Below are positions 53,001 to 62,700 of a stretch of 64,000 nt of DNA, in pieces. Source of the DNA: Ignelater luminosus (lineage: Eukaryota > Arthropoda > Insecta > Coleoptera > Elateridae). Where the stretch lies: positions 355,937 through 419,936 of the forward strand of contig VTPC01090701.1 of assembly GCA_011009095.1 (NCBI GenBank). Reading direction: 5' to 3'. Every line of letters begins with the position of its first letter. The first letter of the stretch is position 1. Both the position numbers and the translations under genes were made by a program. The notes under the pieces were generated by a model, which made no database searches, was not told where the DNA came from, and saw nothing but the letters and a program-made list of their open reading frames with translations.

Positions 53001-56000
53001 AATAGTTAAGAATATAAAAACAAACATTTTTGATTGTTGCAAAAACTGCCTTAAAGTATGTACAAAAGAAATTGTTAACAATGGCTGTGAGAAATTGTGC
53101 ATAATAATTCCAACAACCTGTTTCAAAGTTTAAGTGACGATATAAAATAAATATATTCAATGCGTATTCACAAAAGCGTCTACAGTTTGTTAGCGCAGTT
53201 GGTCAGAAGGACAACTTACAAACCAGGTGGCTACAACAACTCAGATTCAAATCCCGGTGGCAGAAGCCGACAAAGCTGTTAAATAAAAAAAATGTCAGGA
53301 AACCCTCATTCCACCTGAACATGGAGACATTCCAACCCCCCAGAAAGCAATAAAAATAATAGAATGATCTGAAACGAATTAGTTGAAAACATTTTTAATT
53401 TTGTTTTACTTTTTGGATTTCTGGGAATTTGCGGTAACAATAATTAATTTATAACAAAAATAATTTATGTAGTTTCATGATCGGTTTATCGTCGGCACCC
53501 GTACGGCATCGGCAGCAGCAACGTAACTAAGTAGTAACTATATAGTAAAGATGTAGAAAATGCAACGTAACTTTCGAATGCTCGGAAGATTACTAGGCTT
53601 AGTGACATTCCCACAGATAGTTATCCAAACGTAATCTAAAAGTAACTCTACAGTTACAAAAACCGGGACATTCTTAACCAATAGTTAACTTATAGTTACC
53701 TTTTATTTTACTATTTCTTTACATCGTTTACTTTACACAGTTTATATGTTGTTACGAAATAGTAAAGTTTTGCTGTCTGGGCATGCTCTTCAGTAATTGT
53801 TTTTTTTTTACTTCCTTCTCCTTCTGTAATTTGTATTAATGTTCTGTCCTTCCTCCTATCCAAACTATCATCATATGCCTGAAATGCATCGTTCTATATT
53901 TCTTTTCTGTGATTATTATTGTAAAAATAACACACAACCGGTACCATGTCACTAAAGGTACTGAAATTAAATTCGCAGTAGAAGTACATACATAGGTACA
54001 GGAGCAGAAGGTGGTGATGACCCGCTAGCAAGAAGCCGTTCGTCTGGCGCCTTGCATATTCACAAGATAAAAACAACATGAAATTAGGCACCTAAGATAA
54101 CTATGACCGTGATAGGTAGTAGGTTTTATAAAATTATAGATACTTAGAAGAATTTAAATTTATTGTAAAATGACATTGAATATTAACAGTCAGACTTGAG
54201 GATAAATTAAACAAAGTGGTGTAATATTTAAGGCGAAACTGGCAGCAGAAGATAAAATTCGATTAGGCCAAAATTTTGCACGTTAAACATACTATAGAAA
54301 AGACAAATTTTTCGATCCACCCTAATGAGTAGATGTAGTGTACGGTAATCGGTTACGGGAATGTAACAGAAAAAATAGAGATAACCGTCATAAAAAAAGC
54401 TCCCCGTTACGCAACGTTGGCGTTTCGTTCTTTTGCTTCGTCAGCGGTGACGTTCTGTTCTGACCGCGTTGGCGTTGGTTAATGGTGATGGCCGGATGCA
54501 GCGAGCAGGAGAGGAAACGGAGAAATAGAGAAATGAAGGTATGGCTGATAACTGTGTGACAAAGTCGTGTTATAAGTAGGTCCTGGCATTAGTGAATGGC
54601 AAAAAAAGAAAGATGAAGGTAAGATAAATTATTGACGAGCAGCAAAAGAAATAAGGAAATAAAGAAAATTTAAGGTATTGTTGATAGTGGAATGGCAAGG
54701 CCATGCGATTAGAAATTAGTGACCTTGATGTGATGAATGATTATTGTAACGAGTAATAGAGAAAACGGAAAAAAGGAATGAAGGTATGGCTAATTGTTGT
54801 GTGACAAAGTCGTGTGGTTGGAGATTAGCGACCTTAATGTTGGTAAATGGCGACGGCAGGTTAGAACAAACAAAGAAAACAGAGGAGAAATTAAGATATA
54901 AAATGGTTGTATGACAAAGTCGTATGGTGTTAAAAAACTGATGTGACAGTAGTTGGACTAGCGTTAGAACATGTGTAAAGTTTCAAAACTCTGCTCATTG
55001 ACTTGTTCAATTATCGTCTTTATATAAGAGTTTAGTAACAATTCAAGACTAGAGATAGCAAACTTCATTAAGGCGTAAAAGCTGTGCAATTGAAGAATAC
55101 TTCTGCAGATGGCCTTCTCTTTTGCCTGGTTGCTTGAAATTATTCCTTCAGATGATTAGAAACTACATCTTGATGGAACAGATAAATCTGTGCTCGAAGA
55201 TGGGACGAATGGCCTTGCCAACTGAGGATGAGAAAAAATAAGTGCCCAGGTAAAAACCAAGGACGAAAGCAGGAGTTTTAGACGGAGTTGAGCAGTTTTA
55301 TGGCCAAAGAGACTGACTGCTCTTGATCTTCTAGGGCTTAAGTTTTATTTTCCATAGGCGGAATCAAGACCTCAACATGGTGAGTACGCGGAAGAGCATT
55401 CTGGAGATTGAGGTAGAGGACGGAAAACACACCTATATGGCGGTGAATTCTTATTCGAATTTGTGTTATTGTTTAACAAGTATACTGATCAGTAAGTTGA
55501 GTAAAATCGAAAACTATCAGATAATTCACAATGCCTTTGACGTTTGAAAAATCTACAAAAGGTTCTTCTCCTATTTGGCTATATATTCTAAATTTTATTC
55601 TCTTTATGTCTCTTCGGTGCAATTATATAGTTTTTTCCTTTACTGTGTGATTTTGTACAAAGCAAGTTTAATAAACAGATTAAGGTTTCTCAATAGATTT
55701 GTCTAGACTTGCTTGTATTGAATAGCACATATCCTATTTAGTTGCGAGTCAAAGAGGGAACAGCTTTAAGACCTTTGCGACCCTTGGGATGTGAAATACT
55801 GTCTAGACGAAATGGACTGAATGAATTGGTTTCATTTATGCATTTCATTATTGTTATTATTTAATTAAAACTTTGGAAGCTATTTAATAAGAATTCAGGT
55901 AATTACAAGTTGGTGACTGCACGGGTCTAAATGAGATATTTTAAACAAATTCGTTCCCTTTTTTCAGATTGATAATTTTAAATAGAAGTAAAATGAATAA

Positions 56001-57056
56001 AGAAAAAGTAGATTTAGAATATTCAGAGAAGGTTTAAAATTAATAGAAAATCTCTCAGAACTTCAGCAACTATCTAGGCTAACTTTTCTAGTAAAACATT
56101 TAAACGCTTTTAGGGTTACATTGATCTTTTCTCCAACAAAGGCCTTGTACTAAAATCGAATAAAGCAAATATAATTAATGTGATGTGGTCAATAAAGGGA
56201 AACTAAAGATTTATTTAGCATTGTTCTGTGACCAATATTTCTCAGTAACTTTACCACATTGTCAAGCTTTACAAAGTTAGTAATTGAGCATAATTAATTA
56301 CACAAAACAATTCACAAGAACATGTAAAATATCAAATTAGTAGAATTAGCAACCTCATGATCTAAAAAACAAAATAAATTGCTCTGAATCCTGTTGGTAT
56401 GAGTGAATGAATAAATTAATACTTTAATGTATCGTGCTCATAGATAAATCTTAAATTTTAATTAAAATTTACAAAATCATTTAATTACTGGGTATAAACC
56501 AAGTCAATTAAGCAACGTTATAGTGATTCATTTCAATATTAATTTCCTTTAACAGTACATACACCTTTACAGTTAGTGTCTTCACCACAAACCCATAGTT
56601 CCCCCTAAGTTTCTCCAACATTTAACAAGTTGGCCGAAGAGTAATTAGCTTTACAGCCAACTTTAATTTAATAAGTGTCAAGGGTATTATAAATAATGCA
56701 AAATACTGAAGACATCGTAAGTGCAGAAATGGGTGCAGCAACGCTGCCTGCATTTTAGTCTTAATAGCAGTACACGTATGTATTATTAAGTTTTAACATG
56801 ATAATTCGAGGAATAACTCGAGAGAAGTTTCTTTCTACACAAGCAAACAACATTTATACCTAGAAGTACCCACTAATGTTTATTATTATTGTACAACAGC
56901 CCACTTAGAAAATTGTTAATATTATTATTTATGACGTTTATGAGAAAGAGACTTACCTAATTTTGCAACTAGTTGCAACACAATACTGTCTCCTGCGACC
57001 GCCCATCTCACTTCAAATGCCAGGTCATCGTGCAAAACTTCGCAATTCAACTTTGA
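32911..57056 (-). CDS. Skeletor: Skeletor / Knickkopf-3-like protein (DOMON and cupredoxin-like), 3' part of gene
   Basis: Six minus-strand exons (57056-56957, 36540-36359, 36306-35607, 35549-35356, 35290-35066, 35007-32911) join in frame to give the last 1165 residues. Knickkopf-family proteins are secreted, GPI-anchored factors that organise and protect cuticular chitin; Drosophila Skeletor was also described as a spindle-matrix protein. The visible order is: DOMON domain (LAFEVRWAVAGDSIVLQLVA, YMSFGLSG, AVAWVDK, WAIGPLNQRYEV); a proline/arginine/asparagine-rich linker; a cupredoxin-like domain (HVGWGISWYING to QCFTHRYLGWKI); and a long low-complexity tail with RSRR and a hydrophobic end. 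The signal peptide and DM13 domains expected at the N-terminus must lie beyond 57056, probably outside the window. Introns are 20416, 52, 57, 65 and 58 bp. All splice sites are GT-AG. Confidence 0.9.
35066..35290 (-). CDS. Skeletor: Skeletor exon, cupredoxin-like domain (second half)
   Basis: Acceptor AAAAATAG, donor GTACTA. Seventy-five codons, KVKIFAGARQNSDGSVVPTG through LCHWTHQGDLEADDFESF to DTVYYQ. Phase 0 at both ends. The donor GTACTA is weak but its position is fixed by the frame of the next exon. Confidence 0.88.
35356..35549 (-). CDS. Skeletor: Skeletor exon, cupredoxin-like domain (first half)
   Basis: Acceptor TTTTTAAG, donor GTGAGT. Encodes HVGWGISWYINGLLIPEINV, TYTFVVEGG and YHPFYITDDPVGGYEYKTPS. 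The HPFYI histidine sits where cupredoxins carry a copper ligand. Confidence 0.9.
35607..36306 (-). CDS. Skeletor: Skeletor exon, end of DOMON and proline-rich linker
   Basis: Acceptor TTTCCAG, donor GTAAAT. The first part completes the DOMON region (TYQRPLRASDRFDKQ, WAIGPLNQRYEVSFHSQWAK). It is followed by an unstructured linker with eight consecutive prolines, RRRGESRRGS, an asparagine run and alanine runs. It ends in GGKRGYPAIT, leading into the cupredoxin-like domain. A second open frame (118 codons) in this exon is a shadow of the linker repeats. Confidence 0.9.
36359..36540 (-). CDS. Skeletor: Skeletor exon, DOMON domain
   Basis: Acceptor TTGTTTACAG and donor GTAAGA. Encodes EREYMSFGLSGSQTKSAMVG and AVAWVDKTLKGHADDYYLAD, then CSGKTGSCPDERFE with a likely disulphide pair. 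Ends on a full codon. Confidence 0.9.
38046..38414 (+). repeat. Direct repeat, first copy
   Basis: About 370 bp repeated in the same orientation at 39677-40084. Shared runs include ACACCCTGTACAATG, AAACTTC, TAATGTTAGTGT, AAATTATTTTATTTTAGAC, TGTTTTATCTTTTCGATAA and AACAATGCTTGAATGTACCTT. The copies differ by substitutions and by small insertions in the second copy. Confidence 0.75.
39677..40084 (+). repeat. Direct repeat, second copy
   Basis: Second copy of the 38046 repeat, about 40 bp longer because of small insertions. The two copies bracket about 1.26 kb of unrelated, somewhat GC-richer DNA. They do not begin TG and end CA, so an LTR pair is not shown; two insertions of one family or a local duplication are as likely. 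Confidence 0.7.
40542..41410. mobile_element. Fold-back MITE with TA target site (Tc1/mariner-type ends)
   Basis: Begins CAGGGTGATCATTTTAAAAC at 40542 and ends with the reverse complement at 41410, with TA on both sides (40540-40541 and 41411-41412). The inverted repeats extend for over 300 bp with minor differences. Internally, one roughly 120-bp unit (containing CCCATGTGTGAT and CCAGCCGTT-like motifs) occurs four times in alternating orientation: about 40711-40830, 40841-40961, 41008-41148 and 41149-41261. It has no coding capacity and would depend on a transposase supplied in trans. Confidence 0.85.
42270..42642. mobile_element. Possible small TIR element
   Basis: Left end TATACAAGGTGACTCTTA and right end AAAACACCCTGTATA are roughly inverted (one mismatch in the first eight bases, then divergence). 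They resemble the ends of the 40542 element family and may mark an older MITE. Confidence 0.3.
43209..44370 (+). pseudogene. pogo/Tigger-like transposase pseudogene
   Basis: One plus-strand frame from 43209 reads SSNERGATIRVEICVNATSH, then SGWMTTKLFLQWFQKF, then ENGVEIFLFPRHTTHRLQPL with DAAFMKSLSTHY, the C-terminal half of a DDE transposase of the pogo/Tigger group. At least three stops interrupt it and a frameshift follows near 43727, after which ESDFIASETTG continues. The segment that should carry the second catalytic Asp is shortened (PILFCLTHKNN), so the active site is destroyed; the Asp in RLQPLD remains. A CxxC...H-like tail (WINCVECGKWAH) ends it near 44360. No helix-turn-helix N-terminus is visible. 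Confidence 0.75.
44580..45130 (+). pseudogene. Ty3/gypsy pol fragment (RT end and RNase H)
   Basis: The plus strand reads RPDPDEVLSLPTNLKEVRPF then YRSFVFRF and IAPLNH, the junction that follows the reverse transcriptase of gypsy elements. About 250 bp later it reads QKYSTTKSEFVGIM, FIEKLHYLKGFYFRIITD, matching the RNase H segment. Stops and frame changes break it. No LTR or integrase is seen. It abuts the pogo pseudogene and may have been inserted next to it by chance. Confidence 0.65.
45300..50349. other. Intronic DNA, nothing recognised
   Basis: AT-rich, no conserved frame, repeat ends or RNA signature. A 94-codon minus-strand frame (46009-45725) is not recognisable. Confidence 0.45.
50350..51192. 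mobile_element. hAT-type MITE with perfect 8-bp target duplication
   Basis: The element spans 50358-51184 and is flanked by ATGAACAG at 50350-50357 and 51185-51192. Ends are CAGAGCTGGGTAAGTACATC and the inverse of CAGAACTGGGTATGTACATC, matching at nearly all of the first 30 bases. The CAGxxxTGGG start and 8-bp duplication are hAT hallmarks. Both sub-terminal regions are filled with AAGTAC/GTACTT repeats, probable transposase-binding sites. The centre is AT-rich with no coding sequence. Confidence 0.92.
51538..51804. mobile_element. 267-bp MITE with 28-bp inverted ends
   Basis: Left end CACAGTATAGAACCTTACGG (28 bp in all, to 51565) and right end 51777-51804 are inverted copies with a single mismatch. 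The interior is GC-richer than the surroundings and has no open frame. TTGTGG occurs on both sides, but I cannot settle the target duplication, so the superfamily is open. Confidence 0.75.
52060..52625 (-). pseudogene. Decayed mobile-element or host-domesticated gene fragment
   Basis: Three minus-strand segments in order: MGHPLQCNFWMAKQE through ENCEKLPVYNF and SHSRWLTTANRILRLDVAT (frame ending at 52273), then NLKTLTEYVIKVYALALFEI in another frame, then SFNIIKVSRFLPEEIKKVID and EYFSHPKNLH back in the first frame (to 52060). Two frameshifts separate them. The SRWLTTANRILRL signature is one I associate with a protein family multiplied in arthropod genomes, but I do not know its name or function. 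Confidence 0.5.
52755..53780. mobile_element. 1-kb TIR element with GTAACT sub-terminal repeats
   Basis: Left end CCAGACAGCAAAATTTAACT at 52755 and right end (reverse complement of CCAGACAGCAAAACTTTACT, ending at 53780) match at about 21 of the first 24 positions. The interior repeats GTAACTA/TAGTTAC motifs near both ends. No target duplication is clear. A tRNA-derived SINE lies inside it. Confidence 0.55.
53180..53340 (+). mobile_element. tRNA-derived SINE
   Basis: A polymerase III A box (TAGCGCAGTTGG, 53191) and B box (GATTCAAATCC, 53244-53254) are correctly spaced. The acceptor and anticodon stems of a real tRNA do not form. A non-tRNA body follows and ends in an A-rich stretch near 53350. 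This is the head of a SINE, not a working tRNA gene. Confidence 0.65.
54400..54950. repeat. Degenerate tandem repeat
   Basis: Phrases such as TGTGTGACAAAGTCGTGT (about 54556 and 54810, with a weaker copy near 54912), ATGAAGGTATGGCT (54534, 54779) and ATTAG(C/T)GACCTT (54714, 54826) recur in the same order. They define an irregular unit of roughly 100-150 bp repeated about four times, rich in G and A. Confidence 0.6.
56957..57056 (-). CDS. Skeletor: Skeletor exon opening the DOMON domain
   Basis: Acceptor CCGTTTCAG (minus strand) and donor GTAAGT. Thirty-three codons plus one base, starting in phase 0: SKLNCEVLHDDLAFEVRWAV and onward to LVAKL. The last base joins AT of the next exon to make aspartate (LVAKL-DEREYMSFG). 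It is isolated, 20.4 kb from the next exon. Confidence 0.9.
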
Positions 57057-57904
57057 CTGAAACGGAGGAGACAAATTGAGTTTGATTATTTTGCAATCGT
57101 TCGTATAATTTTTTTATTGTTATTGCATTGTTATTATTATTTCTACCCACACCATTATTGTTTACTGTTGGTTTTTACATAAGATGCTCAAGTGATGAGA
57201 AAATCTAGTTTTAATACAATGGGCTAGATTCCACTTCACTTTTGCATAAATCATTTTATTATATCATTCGATTTACATTTCTAAATACAATCGGATTTAT
57301 GTATATACAAAGGTTATTAAGGACAAATAAGAAAAGGATATTTTAATTGCACTTTTACCTGTGTAAAGGATGAGGGAAAAGATTGTATAAGAAATAAAAT
57401 TAATATGAGAAATTATTAGGTCAAGGTCACTGAACTTTATATTTTATCTAAGGTGTCATCATGTTTAGAGGTTTATGAAACTGCGATGCTAACAATACAA
57501 CAACTTACTATTTAGAGAAGTAGCTAAACGTTAGTGATTGTTTCATTTTTATTAACTTGAACATTACTCGCTATGTTGCGTGTTATACTGTCTTACCTCA
57601 TGGCTATTCCTAAAAACCAAATATGGAACAAGTGTTTGCAAACAACGTGTGGTTGACCATTGAAACTAACGCTAATTGCACTGGAAAAATTCTCTTCGTC
57701 CGGAAGCTTTTTAGAGTGCTGCTTTTACGTAATGTCTTCTTTCGAATATCTGTTTGTATTTTTTATCTTTTCACAAATATCTGGACATTACAATCAGCTG
57801 AGTGGTCCTTTTGTCTCAGTTAAAAATGGTTTAACCTGGAGTTTCATTAGAATTGCTTTCTTGATTCAATATTTCTAACATTAATATTTTAGAACGACCT
57901 TTTT
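57057..57904. other. Intron upstream of the first visible Skeletor exon, nothing recognised
   Basis: No exon that would encode a DM13 domain is visible. Overlapping plus-strand frames at 57623-57878 are not recognisable. Confidence 0.45.
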
Positions 57905-59074
57905 ACCATACCGCATATTTCCTGTAGTGTAAGTTAAAGGATCTACCAAAAATTATTAAACAGCCAACAAAGATAGGGAGGTTGATATAGAAGAAAACTT
58001 TGCAAAGCTGTGCTGCTTATCCTCAAGACGTAAGGGGAGTTCATTTCTGATTTTGGCAAGGGATTAACATGAATATCAAGCATTTTGGACATGTCAACAA
58101 CGATCATGATTCATGAATATCTGAAGAGGCCTTATCCTCTTTACCACCTGTTTAACGTTTTATCTCCTATACTGTAATTACTTATAAATCCAAATAATCT
58201 TTTTACTTCAAACTTCAACTTGGAAGATCAGGAGATTTTTTATAAATGTAAATCTTAAGTCTTTGCCTCTGTTAAGATTGGTTTTATGATACAAAATCTT
58301 TCCGGTTCTCAATGGTTATTTTATAAACCTTCTGCCAATTGAGCGATTCAATGCGTCCATTTTGGACTTGTACCTTTTGACGTTTTAAGCAAAAATCTCA
58401 TTTTCAGCCAATTTATCTTAATTATCACGCCCTACCAGCCGATGTCTATTAAGAACATTCGTTATTTGTTTCATTGTGATTTTTCTAAGAATCGTGAAAC
58501 GCAGTCATGGGGTAACGATTAAGTATTCTCTGTAGTCAATTTAAATAGTATTCAAAGATTTATCATTAATATTGTTAATAGTGTGGTATTCTTCAAAAGT
58601 GAATACCAAAGGCTACAGGTTTTGAAACGTTCATGTCTTCAAAAAGATTCTTCTTTTGGTATGTTCTTTTAAGGACTGCAAACAGGGTTACACTTTCTAG
58701 TGTAACAATATCTTTTCCTGACTATTTTCGGGAAAGATGGCAAAAGAAGTAGCAACTGTGGAAATAAAAACTGTGCTTAACTGTCATGATGTTTATCAAA
58801 AAAAGCTAATAATTTTTGGTTCCGAGAAACTTTTCAAAAAACATTTCTTCAGCTTGAATATCAGAACAATTAAAACAAACTATCCGGTTAACCAAGAACG
58901 AGAATCTTTTGCAACGTAAGTTTCTCAATTGTGTCCAGGTCCGCATTTTCACTCTTTGGTTTAAAAAAAATCGTAAATTCTTGTTTTTGCTATTGAGCTG
59001 TTTTTTGATCTAATTATTATAACACTTTACACTGTAGGCAAGAGTCTTATGTTTTATCTGCAAGCGTTTGGTCT

Positions 59075-60740
59075 TCTTCTTCTTCCTCTTGTCTCAAGCC
59101 TCTGGCTTGTTTTTCCATTGTTTAGCCTCTTAATTTTCTTGGGAGGTTGATGTCGAGCACTCTCTCCATCGCTTTGGTGGTCTGCCCGGTGGTCTTCGTC
59201 TTTCAGGTCTTCCATCTCTTGCTATCTTTATTTATCGATCGTCTGTCATCCTTGACACGTGTTCATTCCAGCCTCTTCTTCGTCTTATCCACCTTACTGC
59301 GTCCTGTGTATCGCATCTCTACCTTATGTCTCTGCTCGGTATTTGATCTAATAATGTGACCCCAGTTATATTCCTTAATATGCGCATCTCCGTTGTCCTG
59401 AGTTTTTATTTTGTTTTGAATGTTTCTACTCGAGCTTTGGACGCACAGGTCATTACGGGTCGAACACAAGCTTTGTATATCCGCACTTTCGATTCTACTT
59501 TCATGAATCTGTTTTTCCATACTATATCTCTGAGGCATCTGGATATTCTTGCCGCTTTGTTGGTTTGATAACTTACTTTGCCTATGCGATCTTGGTTTGC
59601 TTTATAGTTCACAGCTATTTTACAGCGAATTGACGCCTTTGCTACCACCAGTGACTTTATCTTTTCTACTGAGATTTCCATATTAAATTGTGTGACTGCC
59701 ACATAAAAGCTAGAAGCATTCTTTATAAATCGTTTTCTTCTTTTGCTATCAGCAAAGCGTTGTCTGCGTAGCATATTTTTACTGCTCCTTTGTTCAGTTT
59801 GAATCCTTGCCCTGTTTGTCTAACCTTCCTTATCACTTGGTCCATGATTATATTGAATAGAAAGAAGCTCAATGAGTTTTCCTGTCAGATTCTTGTAGAG
59901 ACAGGCACTGTTGTTTACTGATATATAAGTTGTTGTCTCCAAATTTAATTCAAGTCAAGTCAAACAATGTTAGTTCCCCGCCGGAGGCGGGAGGCCGTTA
60001 TAAACTCCCTATGGAGCTTCTTCAGCCGACTTGATACTCGTTAATGGTGGCAGCGACGTAGATTCCGTCTTAGGTGCGCGATGTTAGCCCCGGCTGATCG
60101 AAAAAAGCGGTGAGGATATGGCGCGAACAGCAGTAGCAGTGTTGATGCGCGGATCTCGGCGCGGCGGTGTCCTTCCGGAAGAAGAGTGGGAGCGGCGGCG
60201 GGATTTAATTCTTTAATTATACCAGATATAGGTTTGGAAATGTTGTTGTTCCCAAGAGTTTCTATGACGTCTTTCAGTTTTACTCTATCAAAGGCTTTAG
60301 TCAGGTTCCACGAAGCACATGAATGCTGGCTTACTATATTCTATGGATTTCTCGACTATTGCCTTACCGCAAATATAGTATCAGAGGTAGATCTGTTTTT
60401 CCAGAACCCGTGTTGTTCTTCGTTAATTTCTATGTGCTTGGTAACGATTGATTCTATAACTCGCGTGAACAATTTCATCACGTTGCTGAGAAGTGTTATC
60501 CCTTTATAGTTTTCTTGGCACTTCTTGTCTCCTTGCTTGAATATTGGGATGGCAATACTTTGCTTCCATTCTTTTGGTATGGCACTAGCATCAAGGATTT
60601 TTTTAGTAGAGGATTGTAATCTGTTTGATTAATTCCTGTCCTTCATATTGAAGCAGCTTGTTTGGTATATTATCCAATCCTGGCGCTTTTCTATTTTTAA
60701 GTTTTTTGATGGAAGAAGAAGAAGAAGAGTTTGTTTGGAT
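59075..60740 (-). mobile_element. Second LINE with reverse transcriptase, nested in copy B
   Basis: The minus strand encodes consecutive reverse-transcriptase blocks: YKGITLLSNVMKLFTRVIES, EEQHGFWKNRSTSD, LTKAFDRVKLKDVI, then (after an insertion) SFFLFNIIMDQVIRKV, ICYADNALLIADS, SVEKIKSLVVAKASIRCK, QTNKAARISRCLRDIVW and SKVRIYKACVRPVMTCASKA. The catalytic YADD has become YADN (59770-59759), and frameshifts follow, so it is dead. It ends in an (AAG)n-like tail at 59075-59100. It belongs to the large group of endonuclease-reverse transcriptase LINEs common in insects; I cannot assign the clade. Confidence 0.8.
59943..60211 (-). mobile_element. 251-bp GC-rich retro-insertion with 9-bp target duplication
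   Basis: ATTTAATTC at 59943-59951 is repeated at 60203-60211. The 251 bp between (59952-60202) are strongly GC-rich, unlike everything around them, and interrupt the reverse transcriptase of the host LINE. Read on the minus strand, the insert ends with a short repeated tail (TTTGACTTGACTT), as expected of a 5'-truncated non-LTR element or a SINE. Confidence 0.8.
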
Positions 60741-61449
60741 ATTACGCAGACCTAGCAAATTCTTTACTAATTGTGATTACCTACTGCATCTTCCTTCTCT
60801 CTTTGTCTAAATCTGCTTGACTTATGAAACTAAGAATATTCAGCCAAAAGAGGATTTTTAATTCTTTGTGCAATAGGGTAACGGCCTGGAAGGTCTTAAA
60901 CTTCAATATTTCATAGTCATCACATTTTTCCAAAAAGTAGAAGGACTTTTCTTTGCTCTTGCCATATTTAGGGCATATTGAATTCTCTTCTTCACCTATG
61001 AGTGATTGAAAGGTCTATCGATTCAGTTTAAAAAGTTGAACTCGACTGTGTGATTCTTACAATCAGCCTGACGACAGCCACTGTTACTAATTCAATTCGT
61101 CTCTTATGTCTTGCACACTCGAAAAAATCTTTGGTTGTGATAACCTTCCTTTTTGCTTAAAAAGGACATTGCCCAAAAAGTTTTTGTTATAACAACAAAC
61201 CGTTTTGTATTCCCAAAAAAGGAATACATACATTTATTGTTTTCAACATCAATGTCGGTTGTACTAGCGAGAGTTCTGTTCGTCTATGCCCAGAAATCCA
61301 AATGAAATTAACTTCTTTTATTCTGCTGAACCAAAAGTATCTGCATACTCCCGAGCAAAAGCCTTTTATATTCTGGTTGAGCAGATTGATTTTAATGCCT
61401 CCCGAGAGAATATTAGGTAAAGCGTAGAATTGTAAAAATCTTCACAAAA

Positions 61450-62700
61450 GCTTTTGAGATCAGCTTGTCAAAAAAAAGCTGGCACTGTTAGGCTCTTCAG
61501 AATCTTGCAATATTCTTACGAAATTGTAGTGCATGTGCAACAACGGCAAGACAATTTTGGAGTGACCACCCGAGAGGTTGCAAGAACAAGTTTAATCTTG
61601 AACTTAACCGAATTGTATCGGTGAGATTGCACCAAGAAAGCCCAAATTCAAACACTAGGACTGGTCTGTTGTGTAATTTTAAAGATTTCCATTTATTCCA
61701 TCGTTATCCTCTTTTTTTTATGATTTTTTGTTTTCTGGCCAAAAATTAGTACTTGAAATTCAATTAGAATCGGTTGTGTCTGTTTCTCTAAAAACATAAA
61801 AGAGATCTAAAAATTCTTGAAATAGGGCTTTCTAGATCTCTACTTAGAAATTGTCAAAATTAATCCTTAAATAAAAGTTGTTTTGATCACAATATCTGAC
61901 AATGTTTTGGGCAGCAATGCCTTGACCATTTCTTTGAACTCTGATGTTGTTCACCTTCACTATCTAAACATTCCCAAACATGGAAATGCTTGAATTGTTT
62001 AATGACTATTATAATTATCTATGTCAAGGTCATTTGGTGGTTTCTTCGAATCTTGATTGTTTCGTAAGCGAACGTTCTGAGAAATTCTGTGGGCAATTAA
62101 AATTTACCTTTAAAGTTATTTTGATCCTTATACGAACACTTAGTTGTTACATACGCTTTCACCTATCGAGGAGTTTAAACAAGTTTAACAAAAAACAATT
62201 TATAAAGTTATATAAAAAAAGCTAAAGACGACATACTGAAAAGAAACGGGAATTTAATGTGTCAAGTCTCAAGTACGTATCCGAAAAAACTTCATAACAA
62301 ATTGAATGTTAAGTTCTTCTGTTTTAGCACCGCTTCTCCTCGAATCCAATGGAGAAGTAACAGAGATCCTTGGAAATATTCTGTCTAGTAATTTCTAATA
62401 AGTACGTTTTAGTGAAGTCTGTAATATTCTAAAAAAGACAACACAAGCAAAATCATCATTGTCCCAATCCAAATCTCCACATGCTTCCGGGTATCCATCA
62501 CAGTTAAACAAAAAGTCACTTTTTGCTTAATTTTCTTCAAGTCCAAAAGCTATATTTGTAGTAGTACTTATTGACTTTAAATTTAAGAAAATCTAAAAAG
62601 TCTCTTCTGAAATTTATGTTAAGCGTTGATAATTTTAAACACAGTTAACAGGTGTAAGTTTCTAACGTTCTAAAGTCAATTTAATTAGAGTAGTAAGGGT
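61450..62700. other. Non-coding, possibly more of the LINE copy B
   Basis: No clear protein. The sequence continues the texture of the LINE region but I found no further alignable motif. Confidence 0.35.

Larger units (their letters stand above)
36541..56956 (-). other. 20.4-kb Skeletor intron
   Basis: Donor GTAAGT at the 56956 end and acceptor TTTACAG at the 36541 end. It splits the DOMON coding sequence. It contains no recognised host gene but many mobile-element remnants, listed separately. Stretches without a call (36541-38045, 38415-39676, 41413-42270, 45300-50349, 54950-56956) are AT-rich and show nothing I can name. Confidence 0.8.
57905..61450 (-). mobile_element. Non-LTR retrotransposon remnant (copy B), interrupted
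   Basis: Same family as the element at 28-29.8 kb. Matching runs are seen before the interruption (58150-59070, against 28060-29130) and after it (about 60880-61450, against 29200-29420). The minus strand at about 61400-61290 reads ALKSICSTRI and EYADTF, then KEVNFIWISGH, an RNase H with stops. Another LINE is inserted between about 59075 and 60880. Confidence 0.6.

Noticed and set aside
53185..53260. A tRNA gene
   Set aside because: A and B boxes are good, but the acceptor and anticodon stems do not pair; it fits a SINE head better.
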